From Viola odorata (taxonomy: Eukaryota; Streptophyta; Magnoliopsida; Malpighiales; Violaceae): a stretch of DNA of 64,000 nt. Of this stretch, positions 1 through 11,687 are shown piece by piece (positions within the stretch are counted from its first letter, which is position 1; the number at the start of each line of letters is the position of its first letter). The notes under the pieces are model-generated. The model had not been told where the DNA came from, ran no database searches, and worked only from the letters and a program-made list of their open reading frames with translations. Made by a program: the position numbers and the translations under genes. The stretch spans positions 3,854,001-3,918,000 of the forward strand of contig OY829546.1 in NCBI GenBank assembly GCA_963691705.1, read 5' to 3'.

Positions 1-120
1 TCAGACCGGTGACTCAATTTTTCTTTTGTTATGTTAGTTGTTTTATAAATTACTAAACTCCTAGTTTTGTTACATTATTAGTTGTTGTTTTTTTTCTTCT
101 ACTCATGGTTTTTAAGTTTT

Positions 121-1118
121 AGGGCGGACAAAATACAGATTGGCACCCAACTTTTACAAGAAAAGACAGATTGACATCCAATTAAAACAATTGACAAGTT
201 TGACTAACATCGTTAAATAAATGACATGTGACCGTTATCTACTGACGTGGCACCATATCTGCTGACATGGCATGAGCATTTAAAAAAATATAAAATTGTA
301 AAAATAGGGAGAAAATCTTTAAAATTTTATAAAAAATTCAGAAAAGAAAAGAAAAAATCAGAAAAAATATATAAACTTTTTAAAAAAAATCAGAAAATAT
401 AAAAAAATCCAGAAAAATATAAAAAAATATAGAAAAAATATAATGTAAACAAATATATGTGTTTTAAAAATTATAAATAAAAAATAGGAAATACAAACCA
501 ATAGAATTTTTTTTAAAAAAATTAGACACTCCGTAGAGTGTAAAAATAAATTATTTTCAAATATTTTATTATAATTTTTATTAAAATGTCTTAAAAATAG
601 AAAAATATAAGAAGAAAAGAAAGAAAAAATAAAAAACACACTCCGTATAGATACTAGAAATGCTAACTTCACCCCTCCACACCTCATTTTTTTAGTTTCT
701 CTTTTAGAATAGTGAGTTTGTTGAAGGGATTGAAAAACAAAGTGATAAGGATTTTGTCCATTTTTTTAAAAATCCTATTGGTTTGAATTTTCTATATTTT
801 TTTACATTATAATTTTTCCTCTTTTTATTTTTTTCATATTTTTCTGGATTTTTTATTATTTTTCTGGATATTTTATAAAATTTTAAAGATTTTCTCCCTA
901 GATATGGTGCCACGTGAGCAGATAACGGTCACGTGTCATTTATTTAACGCCGTTAGTCAAACTTAACGGCCAGGGTGGCTTAATTGTCTAACGGAGGAAA
1001 GGTTGGGTGCTAAATTGTCTAACGGAGAAAGCTTGGGTGGCAAATTTGTCAATTGTTTTAATTGGGTGCCAATATGTTTTTTCTTGTAAAAGTTGGGTGT
1101 CAATCTGTCTTTTGCCCT
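121..1118. mobile_element. Long-TIR, MULE-like non-autonomous element, copy 1
   Basis: The two ends are inverted repeats of roughly 300 bp. The left end starts AGGGC..GACAAAATACAG and the right end finishes TCTGTCTTTTGCCCT. Both arms carry the same phrases in opposite orientation (GATTGGCACCCAAC, CCGTTATCTGCTGACGTGG). The left arm lacks about 75 bp present in the right arm. A direct repeat AAGTTTT flanks the element at 114-120 and 1119-1125; it grows to 8 bp if the last T is assigned to the duplication. The interior is A/T-rich filler with no credible transposase, so the element is non-autonomous. Long TIRs with an 8-9 bp duplication suggest a Mutator-like element, but the superfamily is an inference. 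A second copy lies at 62469-63629. Confidence 0.8.
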
Positions 1119-2546
1119 AAGTTTTAACATTTCCAGATTGATTGGAGTTGGGTTCGTGATGAAAAATGAAAGAAACAAAAATTGATTAAGGCCTTTGAGA
1201 TTCAAGCTGTTGAGGTGCTAAAGTTGGGCCGAATAAGAATGCCCATAAGCCATTTGTCTCCCTAAAATAATTATCAACCATTTAAAAAGTGTGCTTTGTT
1301 GGCAAAAAGTGAAGTTATCGAGCATTAAAAAGAGGACAACCCCTCTAACTCCGTACATATATTTTAGGCCCGGCCCGGTCCGGTCCATGTACAAACATGA
1401 AGGGCTATGCAATTGCATATTTTTTCGTTATTTTATTTTTATTTTTCGTTTTATTGTGGATAAATGACACCTTGAGAGTCCATTTCAGGTTGTAGAGGAA
1501 TGATTTTGCACTTTGGACACGTCAGCACTGGTGGATGAATTGGCAACTCACTTAATTTCTTCTTCATGGCATGTGCTCATGTCCCTAAAAAGTAAAAACT
1601 CTTAATTAAACTATACACATTAACCGCCATTAGAGCAGTTTAGGGTATTATTATTAATCATTGACGAGTGAATGACCATGACAACAAAATATAATGTGCC
1701 GACTTATGTTAGTAAGTAATGAATTATTTTTACATACAACGAGTGTATATTTACCTATCTTTCTAATTAATTGAAATAGTTTTTTAATAAGTTCAATCTG
1801 TATTAATTCGACATAATTTCTAGAGTGATCTTGGCGAAAGCTCATGTTATTGAGCATTAATTGATTTTGTATCCGAAGTGATGAGTTTTTGGATTACGAT
1901 GAAGCTCTAACCAAACATTGTCATGTTAATATGTTATTGTTTTGTCATATGGTATAGTTTCTTTCCATTTTTCTGTTGGGTGCGACTATGTTCTAGTATA
2001 TCGTAGTCCACCCAAAGGTTGTCATGGGGGAGTCCTACTTAATTTGTATTGGAATTTTGCTGAATTGTCCAATTTGAGATTAGACCACTCACCTAGCTGC
2101 ACACTGTTACAAAAGGCACGTAAGTAGTGAACATGTGGTTCAATTGAAGCTCTAGCTCAAACTCTTTCTAATAATTATTGGTTACTTTTCATGATCGACG
2201 ATGTACAAATAAAATTATAAAAACATTAAAAAATTTAAAAAATAGTTCATTTTTTTTATATTTCTTTGTGTCGGTTGCGGGTTCCTATTCAATCAAATCT
2301 TTAGTGGCAATAGAAATAATTTTTTTCTAATTACGATTATCAAGAGCTTAAAGACGGACTAACTATAGAATTTTAAGCTGCACTTGATCATCTAGGGTTT
2401 ATATTCACTTACTCACGGCTCACCCTGTTCTTGGATTTAATTTCCTAAGAAACATTTGGGTAGCTATCAAGCGGGTGGAAGCTATGCATAATGCATAATT
2501 ACAGAACGTGACACATGAAAAGTGGAGAGATGGGTGCCTCGTAATA

Positions 2547-2799
2547 CGCCCTCCAGTTTTTATTAATTGATTTTCTAAAATAGTAAATAAATTTAAAATA
2601 ATAATTTTTGGACCATGTTTTTTACTGTAGTTTTCAATTTATCCATTTTTATAGTATAATTATAATAATATCATTGTACTAAATTAATTGGTTGGGTAAA
2701 AAAATTAAGACAAATGGCAGAAGTTATAATTATGACTCAAAATTACAGTTAATTTGAACCATATTTTTAATAGAAAAATGACAGTTATTGAAGACCGAG
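2547..2799. mobile_element. Possible decayed Stowaway-like MITE
   Basis: The left end reads TA-CGCCCTCCAG and the right end GACCGAG-TA, resembling eroded CTCCCTCCG termini next to TA. The subterminal 30-40 bases of one end roughly match the reverse complement of the other (TTATTAATTGATTTTCTAAAA against ATAACTGTCATTTTTCTATT). No coding capacity. The termini have diverged, so this is only a candidate. Confidence 0.4.
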
Positions 2800-3836
2800 T
2801 ATATTTTTATTCCAATATCTAATGCCTTTGGAGTTTCGGGAAGAGATTAATCAATGAGCATTTATTATTGTTATTGTATTATTATTTGAATCGAGAATTG
2901 ACATTTTTGTTTAGGTCTCACGACTCAGATCAATTGGTAGCATTTTTGCAATTTAAAAAAAGAGAGAGGAAAGGTAAGCAAGTTAAATCATTCTAAAAAA
3001 TTGAAGATGGTTGCATTCATGGGACGGAGGAGAAGAAAATGGGAAAACACAACAGAACCTTTCTTTTCGACCAACTAATCGTTCTTATAGTTATTCCAAA
3101 ATCCTTTCCTTAAAAAATAAATAAAGCGAAACTCACTAAATTGGTCCATTGGCTAGCAATTGTAGAGATTTTTAAAAGCTCGTGTAACTAAGAGTTTTGC
3201 TCCTATGCGGCCAAGTCCATCTAGGCTGTGCATATGGTCCTAACCAACAATAGGCCTTATTGGCTATTGAGTATTGACCTCACTTCTCTGTCTCTCTCTC
3301 TCTCCCTCCTAAAAACTTTATGGTGGTATTGGTAATAATAGTAATGAGATCTATTGGAAAAGAGTTTTCACGTTATGGCTTATGGTCTATAAATGGACAT
3401 CAATCTTGACCACCACTTTCTTGTCACGGCTCTACAAAATAGACTGCCAAACTAACTAGTAGTAAAAAGGCACTAACTAGTTCATGTGCATGTGGAATCC
3501 ATATTTAAGATAGGATTATTAGCGTCCTGATATCTAGCTTATTCATGAAAAGTAGGTGTTACTTATTCGTCTTTCATAAATAAGGAAAGACTTATTTTTT
3601 CTATTCGTGCTAACCAACAATAAGTGATTACTACTTGGTACGAGTAGTTCGATATTCTCACCTTTTAAATAAAAAGTTATCGGTTCAATTATTATGTATA
3701 AAAAAATTATCCGTCCGAAACACTTTACCATACTCTTTTATTCTTTAGTTCGAGAGATAGTTCGATTTTTTTTTTCTTAGAAAAAAACCCCTCTTATTGT
3801 TTTTTTCTTTTGCTTTTCCAAATTAAGACTCTTCGT

Positions 3837-3843
3837 CTATAAG
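3837..3843 (+). promoter_or_regulatory. TATA-like box before the pectin methylesterase gene
   Basis: CTATAAG lies about 115 bp before the start codon, a plausible position for a plant TATA box with a leader of about 80-90 nt. No transcript start is known. Confidence 0.45.
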
Positions 3844-3955
3844 TACCGATACCAATCACCTCCTAAGGGTCAACACATGTTTCCCAAAGAAATCACCCAA
3901 TCTCTCTCTTGGCTAAATAATCAATCACTTCTGATTACTATTATTATCTTCTGAA

Positions 3956-5810
3956 ATGAGAATTCTTGATCTTTTATTGGTGCTTTGGTTACTCGGATAT
4001 GGACTTGGCTTGACATCTTCCATGTCAACAGTACAAGTCCAAACACACTGCACCTTTACAAGATATCCTGGCCTTTGTCGTCAGACCTTGGAGGAGTCAA
4101 TGGGTCATAATACCATTGATGACATCGTTTCTACTCTTGTCAACAAAACAATTTCTGAAACCAATCTGCCCAATTCCTACTTCACAATACATAGTTCCAA
4201 TCTGGAAATTCAACAAGCTCAACAAGCTCAATCTCTCACAGGTACTATAATCTCTTATCAGCTTGTCTACTTAATGGCTCGTTTTGTGTAGTGTTGCTAA
4301 TAACATTCAGCTTACCGGGAAAAAAGTTAGATATACTGAAATTGTATGAAATGATAGAGACCCTCTTAGTTGTTGACCATGAAAATGAAAATTGCTTCTT
4401 TTTCTTGCCATGTAGATTACTGCAATGATCTGATGATGATGTCGCTGAAACGGCTCGATCAGTCGATACTGGCTCTCAAAGATTCTCCAAGGAAAAATAA
4501 GAATGATATCCAAACATGGTTAAGTTCTGTCCTGACATTTCAACAAGCTTGTAAGGATTCTGCAGAGAATTTTGGGGACCTTTCAAGTCATATTTCTAGC
4601 AAAATGGACCATCTTTCTCAATTGACCAGCAACCCTTTAGCCCTTATTAACAGGATTACAAGCACTAAGGGCAACTATAATCCTAAACCTGAAAATTTCG
4701 TCAAAACTAGACGGTTAGCTGAGAAAGAACAGGATTTTCCAAATTGGGTATCGGCGAAAGATCGAAAACTACTGCAAACAAGCACCATTAAGGCTAATGC
4801 TGTGGTTGCCAAAGATGGGACAGGAAACTATAAGACAATCACAGAAGCTATTAATGCAGCTTCAGGTGGTCGGTTCGTGATTTACGTGAAGGCAGGAGTT
4901 TATAAGGAGAAAATCCGAACATCGAAAGATGGAATTTCCCTGATAGGAGATGGTAAAGACTCGACAATCATTGTTGGTGATGATAGTGTTGGTGGGGGAT
5001 CTTCCATGCCTGGTTCTGCTACATTTAGTTAGTACTCTTACCTTCTTTTTTCATATCCATTTTGTCTCTACTTTGCACAAAATTGACCTTTTTTTTTTCG
5101 TCTCCCATTTTTACTGGAGTACAGCAATCACAGGAGATGGATTCATTGCTCGCGATATCGGATTTCAAAACACTGCAGGCCCTGGAGGAGAACAAGCCTT
5201 GGCTCTATACGTTGCCTCTGATCATTCTGTTCTGTACCGATGCAGCATCTCAGGCTATCAGGACACTCTCTACGCGCTTGCTCTCCGTCAATTTTATAGA
5301 GAATGTGAAATTTATGGCACTTTAGACTTCATTTTTGGAAATGCAGCTGCTGTATTCCAGAACTGCTACGTGGCTCTTCGCCGCCCACATGGCTACAATG
5401 CAATCCTGGCAAATGGCAGGACAGACCCTGGACAGAACACAGGATTCACATTACAGAATTGCAGGATTGCACCTGCCTCCGATTTATCTGCTGTCAAGCA
5501 CAACTATAAGTCCTACCTTGGCAGGCCATGGAAACAATATTCGAGAGCTATCGTTATGGAATCGAACATTGATGATGCAATTTCATCCCAGGGCTGGGTT
5601 GAATGGCCCGGAGCAGGGTCCTACGGAAAAACTCTGTATTTTGCGGAGTACTCGAATACGGGTCCTGGAGCAGGAACCTCAAGCAGGGTAAACTGGCCTG
5701 GATTTCATGTTATTGGGACTCCTGAAGCTGATAAATTTACAGTTGCTAATTTTATATCAGGAACTTCTTGGTTGCCTTCCACAGGAGTACCTTTCATCTC
5801 AGGACTCTAG
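3956..5810 (+). CDS. Pectin methylesterase with N-terminal PMEI pro-region (type I PME)
   Basis: Demethylesterifies cell-wall homogalacturonan, releasing methanol. Proposed exons are 3956-4241, 4416-5027 and 5125-5810, giving 527 aa. Exon 2 ends at a GTTAGT donor, which restores the family phrase SATFTITGDGF across the junction. Residues 1-20 look like a signal peptide. The PMEI-like pro-region (about 25-170) has the expected four cysteines, including THC..GLC and DYC. RRLA (about 194) and RKLL (about 212) match the processing motifs that separate pro-region and enzyme in type I PMEs. The catalytic domain follows, with GYQDTLY, DFIFG and LGRPW supplying the conserved Gln, Asp and Arg. All landmarks are intact, so the enzyme is probably active after export. 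An AATAAA at 6008 could serve polyadenylation. Which family member it corresponds to is unclear. Confidence 0.93.
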
Positions 5811-7485
5811 TGATTTGATTACTAAAAAATACTTATAGGATCAATTAAGCTGTTTCCTTTAACTGTTAGAAGATTAATCAATTTATACATATTGCAAAAA
5901 TTAAAAGTAAAGGGGAGAATGCTCAATGAAGAGAGCCCACAATTGTAATATGATGAATATTCTGTATAAGATATTGGAAATACTTCTGTGTGAAGCATAG
6001 ATTGTTGAATAAAAAAATTGATTTTCTATTTTGGTCAAGAACAGTGATGCATAATTAGACTTGAAACTAAGACTAATAGCAGTTATGTTACTGATCAAAT
6101 TAACAATAGTAATGCAAAATTACACTTGTCATTTCCTTTCCTTTATAATTAAGAGTATATGGTCCATTTTAGCAATGGCAATAATGATACTATAGTAGCC
6201 TGGCTATAAACCTCAACGTTTAAAAGTGATCCCCCTAACTATCTATTTCATGACGAAAGAAACATTCAAAGCATTATAGTCGCGAAGGTCGAGATGTCGT
6301 AAAGATAATTTTTGCGCAATATTTCTAACTAAACAGGTGTTATTCAGTACAATTACTTTTCGATTATTTGAGATAATCCGCCTCTGAACTTAACTCCCTC
6401 ACTTGCTGACGTGAACCGAACACGTGTCAGAGTAATTAAGCACTGGTAGGTGCTCATCTTAACCTTTATAGCAGTAGCAGGACCATGTTCATAACTTTTA
6501 CTAATTTTAATTGGTCAAGAAGTCTTGAACAAAAAGAAAAAGATGGTTAAGAAGTCAATGTTGAAGTAGATGTGCAAACTTAACAATAAAAATCCAACAA
6601 AGTCCTATGAATAGGCAAACAAAAGCTAGCTTGCAGGATTTTGATATCCCACTACATTTCAGAAGTAGAGGTCGTTATTAAACGGGTTATTAATGACAAA
6701 GTCTATTATTCAAGCCTATCTCAGTTCTATTTGCGTTAAATGGGAATTCCTTTTTTCTTTAGATTTTTCTCTAGATTTAGCTTCAATCTTTCTTTCTTTT
6801 TGATGAATAACATTTCTTTTCTGTAGCTATTGATGCATATTATATCACCAAGCAAAAATAAAGTGACCTTTTTTTCCTTTGGATAAGGCACTTGCAAATG
6901 TTTGCATGGAATGGAGAGGTGGGGGCAGAGATTTGAAGATTGAAATGAAGTTCAAATATATATATACACTAGACTTTCTCACATTACCAGCACTAGACTT
7001 TTGGAATCTCGTAACAACAGCAATAACAGTTAATTAAAAAATTACAAAATTTTGGTAACGAGTGGCAAAAATGTGGAGATGCTGAAAAAAAATTCCACTA
7101 CTGATTCAACAGGAATAATCCCGCTCTTAGATAGAAGGAACTCTAATACAGACGACAGTCACACCAGGTAAATGATAAACAAGCTAAGACAACTACAAGA
7201 GAGTGACACAGATTTGAGTGATTTTTTTACGTCATACACCAAAAAATCTGAATTTTTTCTTCTTCACCGTATTAGGAATCAAATCCATGCCTGCATACAT
7301 TTTATTTTGCTAAGCTATGAATTGTTTTAAAAGGAGCATACAATATAGGTGAAATCTAAAAAAACCCACTAGTGAAATTATAAATCAACCTCATGATTAA
7401 TGCTAAATTAAAACACAAAAGAAGAACACTACTAAAAAACCGGAGCATTACTCGATAGATCAAAAATTGAACACCTTCTGAACTA

Positions 7486-7718
7486 CTCCCTCCGGATTAT
7501 ATTAAATGACGTCCGCACTGTAGATACGCATATCGAGGAGGCCGGATGACGCACTATTTGACCCAAAAAAAATTCGTACTTTTTTTTGAACGTACATTAA
7601 TCCTTAACGTACGTCCGAGAAAAAATTCGGGGCAAAATTGTCTCAAATAGTGAGTCATCCGACCTCCTCAACATGCGTGCACAAATAGTAAAAGTCGTTT
7701 AATAAAAGACGGAGGGAG
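7486..7718. mobile_element. Stowaway-like MITE, intact ends
   Basis: A 233 bp element with perfect terminal CTCCCTCCG / CGGAGGGAG and a TA on each side (7484-7485, 7719-7720), the signature of Stowaway elements mobilised by Tc1/mariner transposases. A long internal inverted repeat is visible: GAGGAGGCCGGATGACGCAC at 7535 pairs with the GTGAGTCATCCGACCTCCTC segment near 7651. No ORF. A related, truncated copy lies at about 46824-46982. Confidence 0.85.
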
Positions 7719-8010
7719 TAGTAACCAACTCAATCAAAGAGTAAGGAAAATCCGGCCAAGTAGCTTTGATTTACAAGATTAACTTACTAAACACTAAAGG
7801 GATAATTTTTTTTTTCATCGAACGCAACTGATTTAGGTACAATTTTTATTTTATTTTTTAATTACAAAAGAAGTTAAAAGTTTATAATTTTTATACCATG
7901 ACCTACCTATTATAAAAAGAACGCAGTTTTAATCTTTTGGTAAATAAATAGAAATTTAAAGTAACTTTTACTGAGTAACTTTTAAGTGTTTGGTGCGGTG
8001 GGAAACGGAA

Positions 8011-8017
8011 CGCCAAA
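8011..8017 (-). promoter_or_regulatory. E2F-like site, distal, upstream of RAD51
   Basis: CGCCAAA on the plus strand reads TTTGGCG on the minus strand, the core of an E2F site, about 250 bp before the RAD51 start codon. On its own this is a weak match. Confidence 0.4.
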
Positions 8018-8132
8018 GGGGCACTTAGTGGGCTGAAACTAAAGAGCCAAACAAGCCCAATTTTTCTGAGCCACGGTTCATTCTTGATGGAATCATAAGC
8101 TTCCGAGAGAAGTTTTCCCTTTATCCCATCCA

Positions 8133-8143
8133 TTTTTGGCGCC
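8133..8143 (+). promoter_or_regulatory. E2F site upstream of RAD51
   Basis: TTTTTGGCGCC fits the E2F consensus TTTSSCGC closely and sits 125 bp before the RAD51 ATG. Plant RAD51 genes are known to be expressed in S phase and after DNA damage. The site makes E2F control plausible but does not prove it. Confidence 0.6.
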
Positions 8144-8267
8144 GCTCCAAACTCTTTGAACACTTCATTTCCCTCCATAGTCCCTACCCTGTCGTCCTAC
8201 CTTGCATCTTACCTTTCTCTCTCTAACCCCTCTTCTCTCATCCCCTCTCTGTAACTGATCTTACGAA

Positions 8268-10997
8268 ATGGAACAGCAACGAATGCAAAAAGCGGCTCAA
8301 CAAAACCAGCAACAGGAAGATGTTGAGGAGATGCCACATGGCCCTTTCCCTGTTGAGCAGCTTCAGGTAAATTTCTAACAGCTTCAAGATTCTATCTATC
8401 CGATCAGTTATGACCCACTTTACTTTTCTTCAATTTTGTTGATTGGAAGCACAATTGATGCTTTTTCCCAAATGGGTTTCTCTTATTTCTTTGAATCTTG
8501 CTTAAAAAAGGCATCTTTTGGCTTTTGTTGCGCTTGTTATCAGTTTGGCCTTCTTTTATTGTATACGTAAATGGGTTCGTTGGCTTTAGATTGTAGCTCA
8601 AGATTCTGTAATTGAGTTGGGTTTTACTTTGCTTTAACTTTAACTATTCGAGGATTTTTCCCATGCATGTATTATCTCAGGTATGGTTGCGTATTGATGT
8701 TTTTAGCTGGTCTGATCAAATTAGGGTTCTTCTCAATTAGGGTTTTCTCATCCAGATTACCACTATTAGGTTCCTCATTAGCTTTATCGTCTCCTAAATG
8801 GGCTATATATGATGGGTTCTTCGAATATTTTAATTTGATGTTGTTCTTAAATAGAACAAAAGGGATCTATCCAAATGGGTTTTTCTTTCTTGATCTGAAT
8901 CCATTCCTATTTTATTTTGACTTGTTGAATTAATCTTCAAAATTCAGGCCTCAGGCATAGCTTCTCTAGATGTAAAGAAACTTAAAGATGCTGGTCTCTG
9001 CACAGTTGAGGCTGTTGCTTATTCTCCCAGGAAAGAACTTCTGCAAATTAAAGGAATAAGTGAGGCTAAAGTTGATAAAATCATTGAAGCAGGCATGCCA
9101 TCTCCTCTGTATACTGTATGCTGTTCTTGTTATTGTTTCCATTCATTTGTCATTGTTTGGATGAAGGTTGATATTTTCATTCTTGGTCACTTGCAGCTTC
9201 CAAACTGGTGCCTTTGGGATTCACTAGTGCCAGTCAACTCCATGCACAGAGGCTTGAGATAATTCAGATAACATCTGGATCCAGAGAGCTCGATAAAGTT
9301 TTGGAAGGTGAGTCTTGCACTACTTTGAAGACTTTGTTCAACACTTGTTCATAGGATTCATCACCTGCACACTTAACCCATTTTTGGCTTACTTATGACA
9401 GGTGGTATTGAGACGGGATCTATTACTGAGATTTATGGCGAGTTTCGGTCTGGAAAGACTCAGCTATGCCACACGCTTTGTGTCACTTGCCAAGTAAGAG
9501 CACTTCATTCATTCTGTACAGCTTTTTGCTAGAAGAGAGTAATTTAATGCAATGACATAGCTTTGCATATTCTTTTACATTAGATGTTGAAACCGAGATT
9601 TTAATAGGCTGAGTAGGGTTTTTAAATTGCCACCTTGGAAGCTTATTATGTAGGGATTGATTTCAATCAACTTATAACAGCAAAAAACCTGCATCTAATG
9701 TTCTGTGCATTTCAGCTTCCACTGGATCAAGGGGGCGGTGAGGGAAAAGCAATGTACATAGACGCTGAGGGCACATTCAGACCTCAGAGACTCTTGCAGA
9801 TAGCGGACAGGTGATCATGTGTAGAATATCTATTTTGAGATGGGAACTCTTCTTCCACCCCTTTGGTATTAAATGGTTAATGGTTTTTAATATTTCAGGT
9901 TTGGACTGAATGGTGCTGATGTCTTGGAAAATGTTGCATACGCTCGAGCATATAACACGGATCATCAATCAAGGCTTTTGCTTGAGGCAGCTTCAATGAT
10001 GGTGGAAACAAGGTATAACTAGTCTTTATTCATTTGATGGTTTTGCATCTCAATATAGTTTCTCCCTGTCTGGTATACTGGATCAACAAAATTATCTTCA
10101 ATTTCTTTAAACTCTGAGCCCAATTTATTGGCTGACAGCTGATGTATGATTTCTGTTTTTTTTTTTCAAAAAAAAAAAAAATCAAGTGTGCTTGAACTTA
10201 GCTAGCAACTAGTCATTGAATTGCAAGGCGGACTCAATTGAAGAAATCTGCTAACCACTTTGTACTTTGTAGCATTAAGTTTTTCGTAGGGGCGAGTTAA
10301 TTCATTATGTAGGAAGAAGCCTAATAGTTTTGCTGGATTACTGTCCTGTAGGTTTGCTCTGATGATAGTAGATAGTGCTACTGCTCTATACAGAACGGAT
10401 TTCTCCGGAAGGGGAGAACTTTCAGCCAGGCAAATGCATCTTGCAAAATTCCTGCGGAGCCTCCAGAAGTTAGCAGATGAGGTAGATACACAACTTAATA
10501 TGCATTATAACAGTCTTCTTCTATGAAAACCTGATCAGAGAAAATTATAAAGACAAACCTCGTTCCTGAACTTCGAATCAATTAAGATATGAATGGATTT
10601 TGTTTCTGCATTTCTCTCATTGAAGTACTTGTGTATTCTGTAGTTTGGTGTTGCTGTTGTGATAACAAACCAAGTAGTTGCACAAGTTGATGGTTCTGCT
10701 CTTTTTGCTGGGCCTCAAATCAAACCCATTGGTGGTAATATCATGGCACATGCTTCTACAACAAGGTTGGTAATCCAACTTATTTTCTTGTCCATTCTTT
10801 CTCCATAACTTAAAAGGTTTCCATGCTTGATATTTGAAGATCACTGATTACTTTTGCTGTATAATCGTCATAGGCTTTCTATGAGGAAGGGAAGAGGCGA
10901 GGAACGCATCTGTAAAGTAATCAGTTCTCCTTGTTTAGCCGAAGCTGAAGCGCGATTTCAGATTGCTCCAGAGGGTGTAACAGATGTCAAGGACTGA
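8268..10997 (+). CDS. RAD51: DNA repair and recombination protein RAD51
   Basis: Strand-exchange recombinase that forms filaments on single-stranded DNA in homologous recombination and meiosis. Proposed exons: 8268-8366, 8948-9092, 9197-9307, 9402-9493, 9716-9810, 9899-10012, 10352-10481, 10644-10765 and 10874-10997. They join in frame to 343 aa, the usual length for plant RAD51. The N-terminal helix-hairpin-helix region (about 35-105) precedes the ATPase core. Walker A is GEFRSGKT (131-138), Walker B lies in LMIVDSA, and the DNA-binding loop includes NQVVAQVDG. The protein follows the plant RAD51 sequence almost throughout and ends VTDVKD. Intron 2 (9093-9196) begins with GC instead of GT. 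No GT nearby keeps the conserved frame, so a GC-AG intron is the best reading. The DMC1 paralogue is ruled out by the N-terminus. Confidence 0.97.
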
Positions 10998-11687
10998 TAT
11001 AGTTTTAGACATTTCTCTTGCGTTTTTTGTATATCCGGATCCATCTCATAAGTTTGCAAGCAGGAAATTTCACTCCTAACTTTGTACTATTTTTTTTTAC
11101 CAATTAGAATATAACAATGTTCTAAATTTGAAGATATGTAGTTTTCTGTAAGGAGTGAGTGTATTAATAAGAGCATAATCCAAAAAAAGATACAAATTAC
11201 AGCTCAAAACTAATGAAAGCAGCTAAGCAATCAAATAAAGCCAAAAGGATAAGAAACACAATTAAAGCTTAATAATTTGAAGGTAAATGATTTCATAACC
11301 TCTTTTTTCTAGTTAATTTCTGGTCTATTGGTTTATAAGCTTTTGCATTATAACTTTTGAAACCAGGATCCCTTACCGAACTACATGTCGTTTTCTTTTA
11401 AGAGAAGCCAAAGTCTTTTGAATGAGAAACAAGGGAGGGACTGATACGACATGTCAGCAGATTAGTGTTCTTGCTCTACAGATACGACGCGTGTTTCGGT
11501 AATCTTACACTTCAAAACGCTCCGTTGTGCCTCATCTTCTACAACGCAGTCTGTTTCTTAATAAAACTCGTTACTCGTCAACAGTTAGTCAGGTGGCCAG
11601 TCGAGGCGAGGTAGATGAGTTAACGTATATATGTATATTGTTTCTCCTCTCCCTCTCTAAATCCTCCAATTAACAACCAAAACAAAA
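10998..11687. other. Spacer between the RAD51 and COG3 genes
   Basis: RAD51 3' UTR, AT-rich spacer and the COG3 promoter and leader. A run of alternating TA near 11624 could be a TATA-like element. No gene seen. Confidence 0.55.

Larger units (their letters stand above)
1119..3955. other. Spacer upstream of the pectin methylesterase gene
   Basis: No gene seen. The sequence is AT-rich with many stops in all frames. It contains a decayed MITE candidate (2547-2799), a short CT microsatellite around 3288-3306, and the presumed promoter and leader of the pectin methylesterase gene at its right end. Confidence 0.6.
5811..8267. other. Spacer between the pectin methylesterase and RAD51 genes
   Basis: Holds the pectin methylesterase 3' UTR, AT-rich non-coding DNA, one intact Stowaway-like MITE (7486-7718) and the RAD51 promoter and leader with two E2F-like sites. 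No further gene seen. Confidence 0.6.

Noticed and set aside
358..913. Minus-strand frames of 60-110 codons in the first kilobase
   Set aside because: Phe/Ile/Tyr- and Lys/Asn-rich low-complexity translation of the A/T-rich interior of the long-TIR element.
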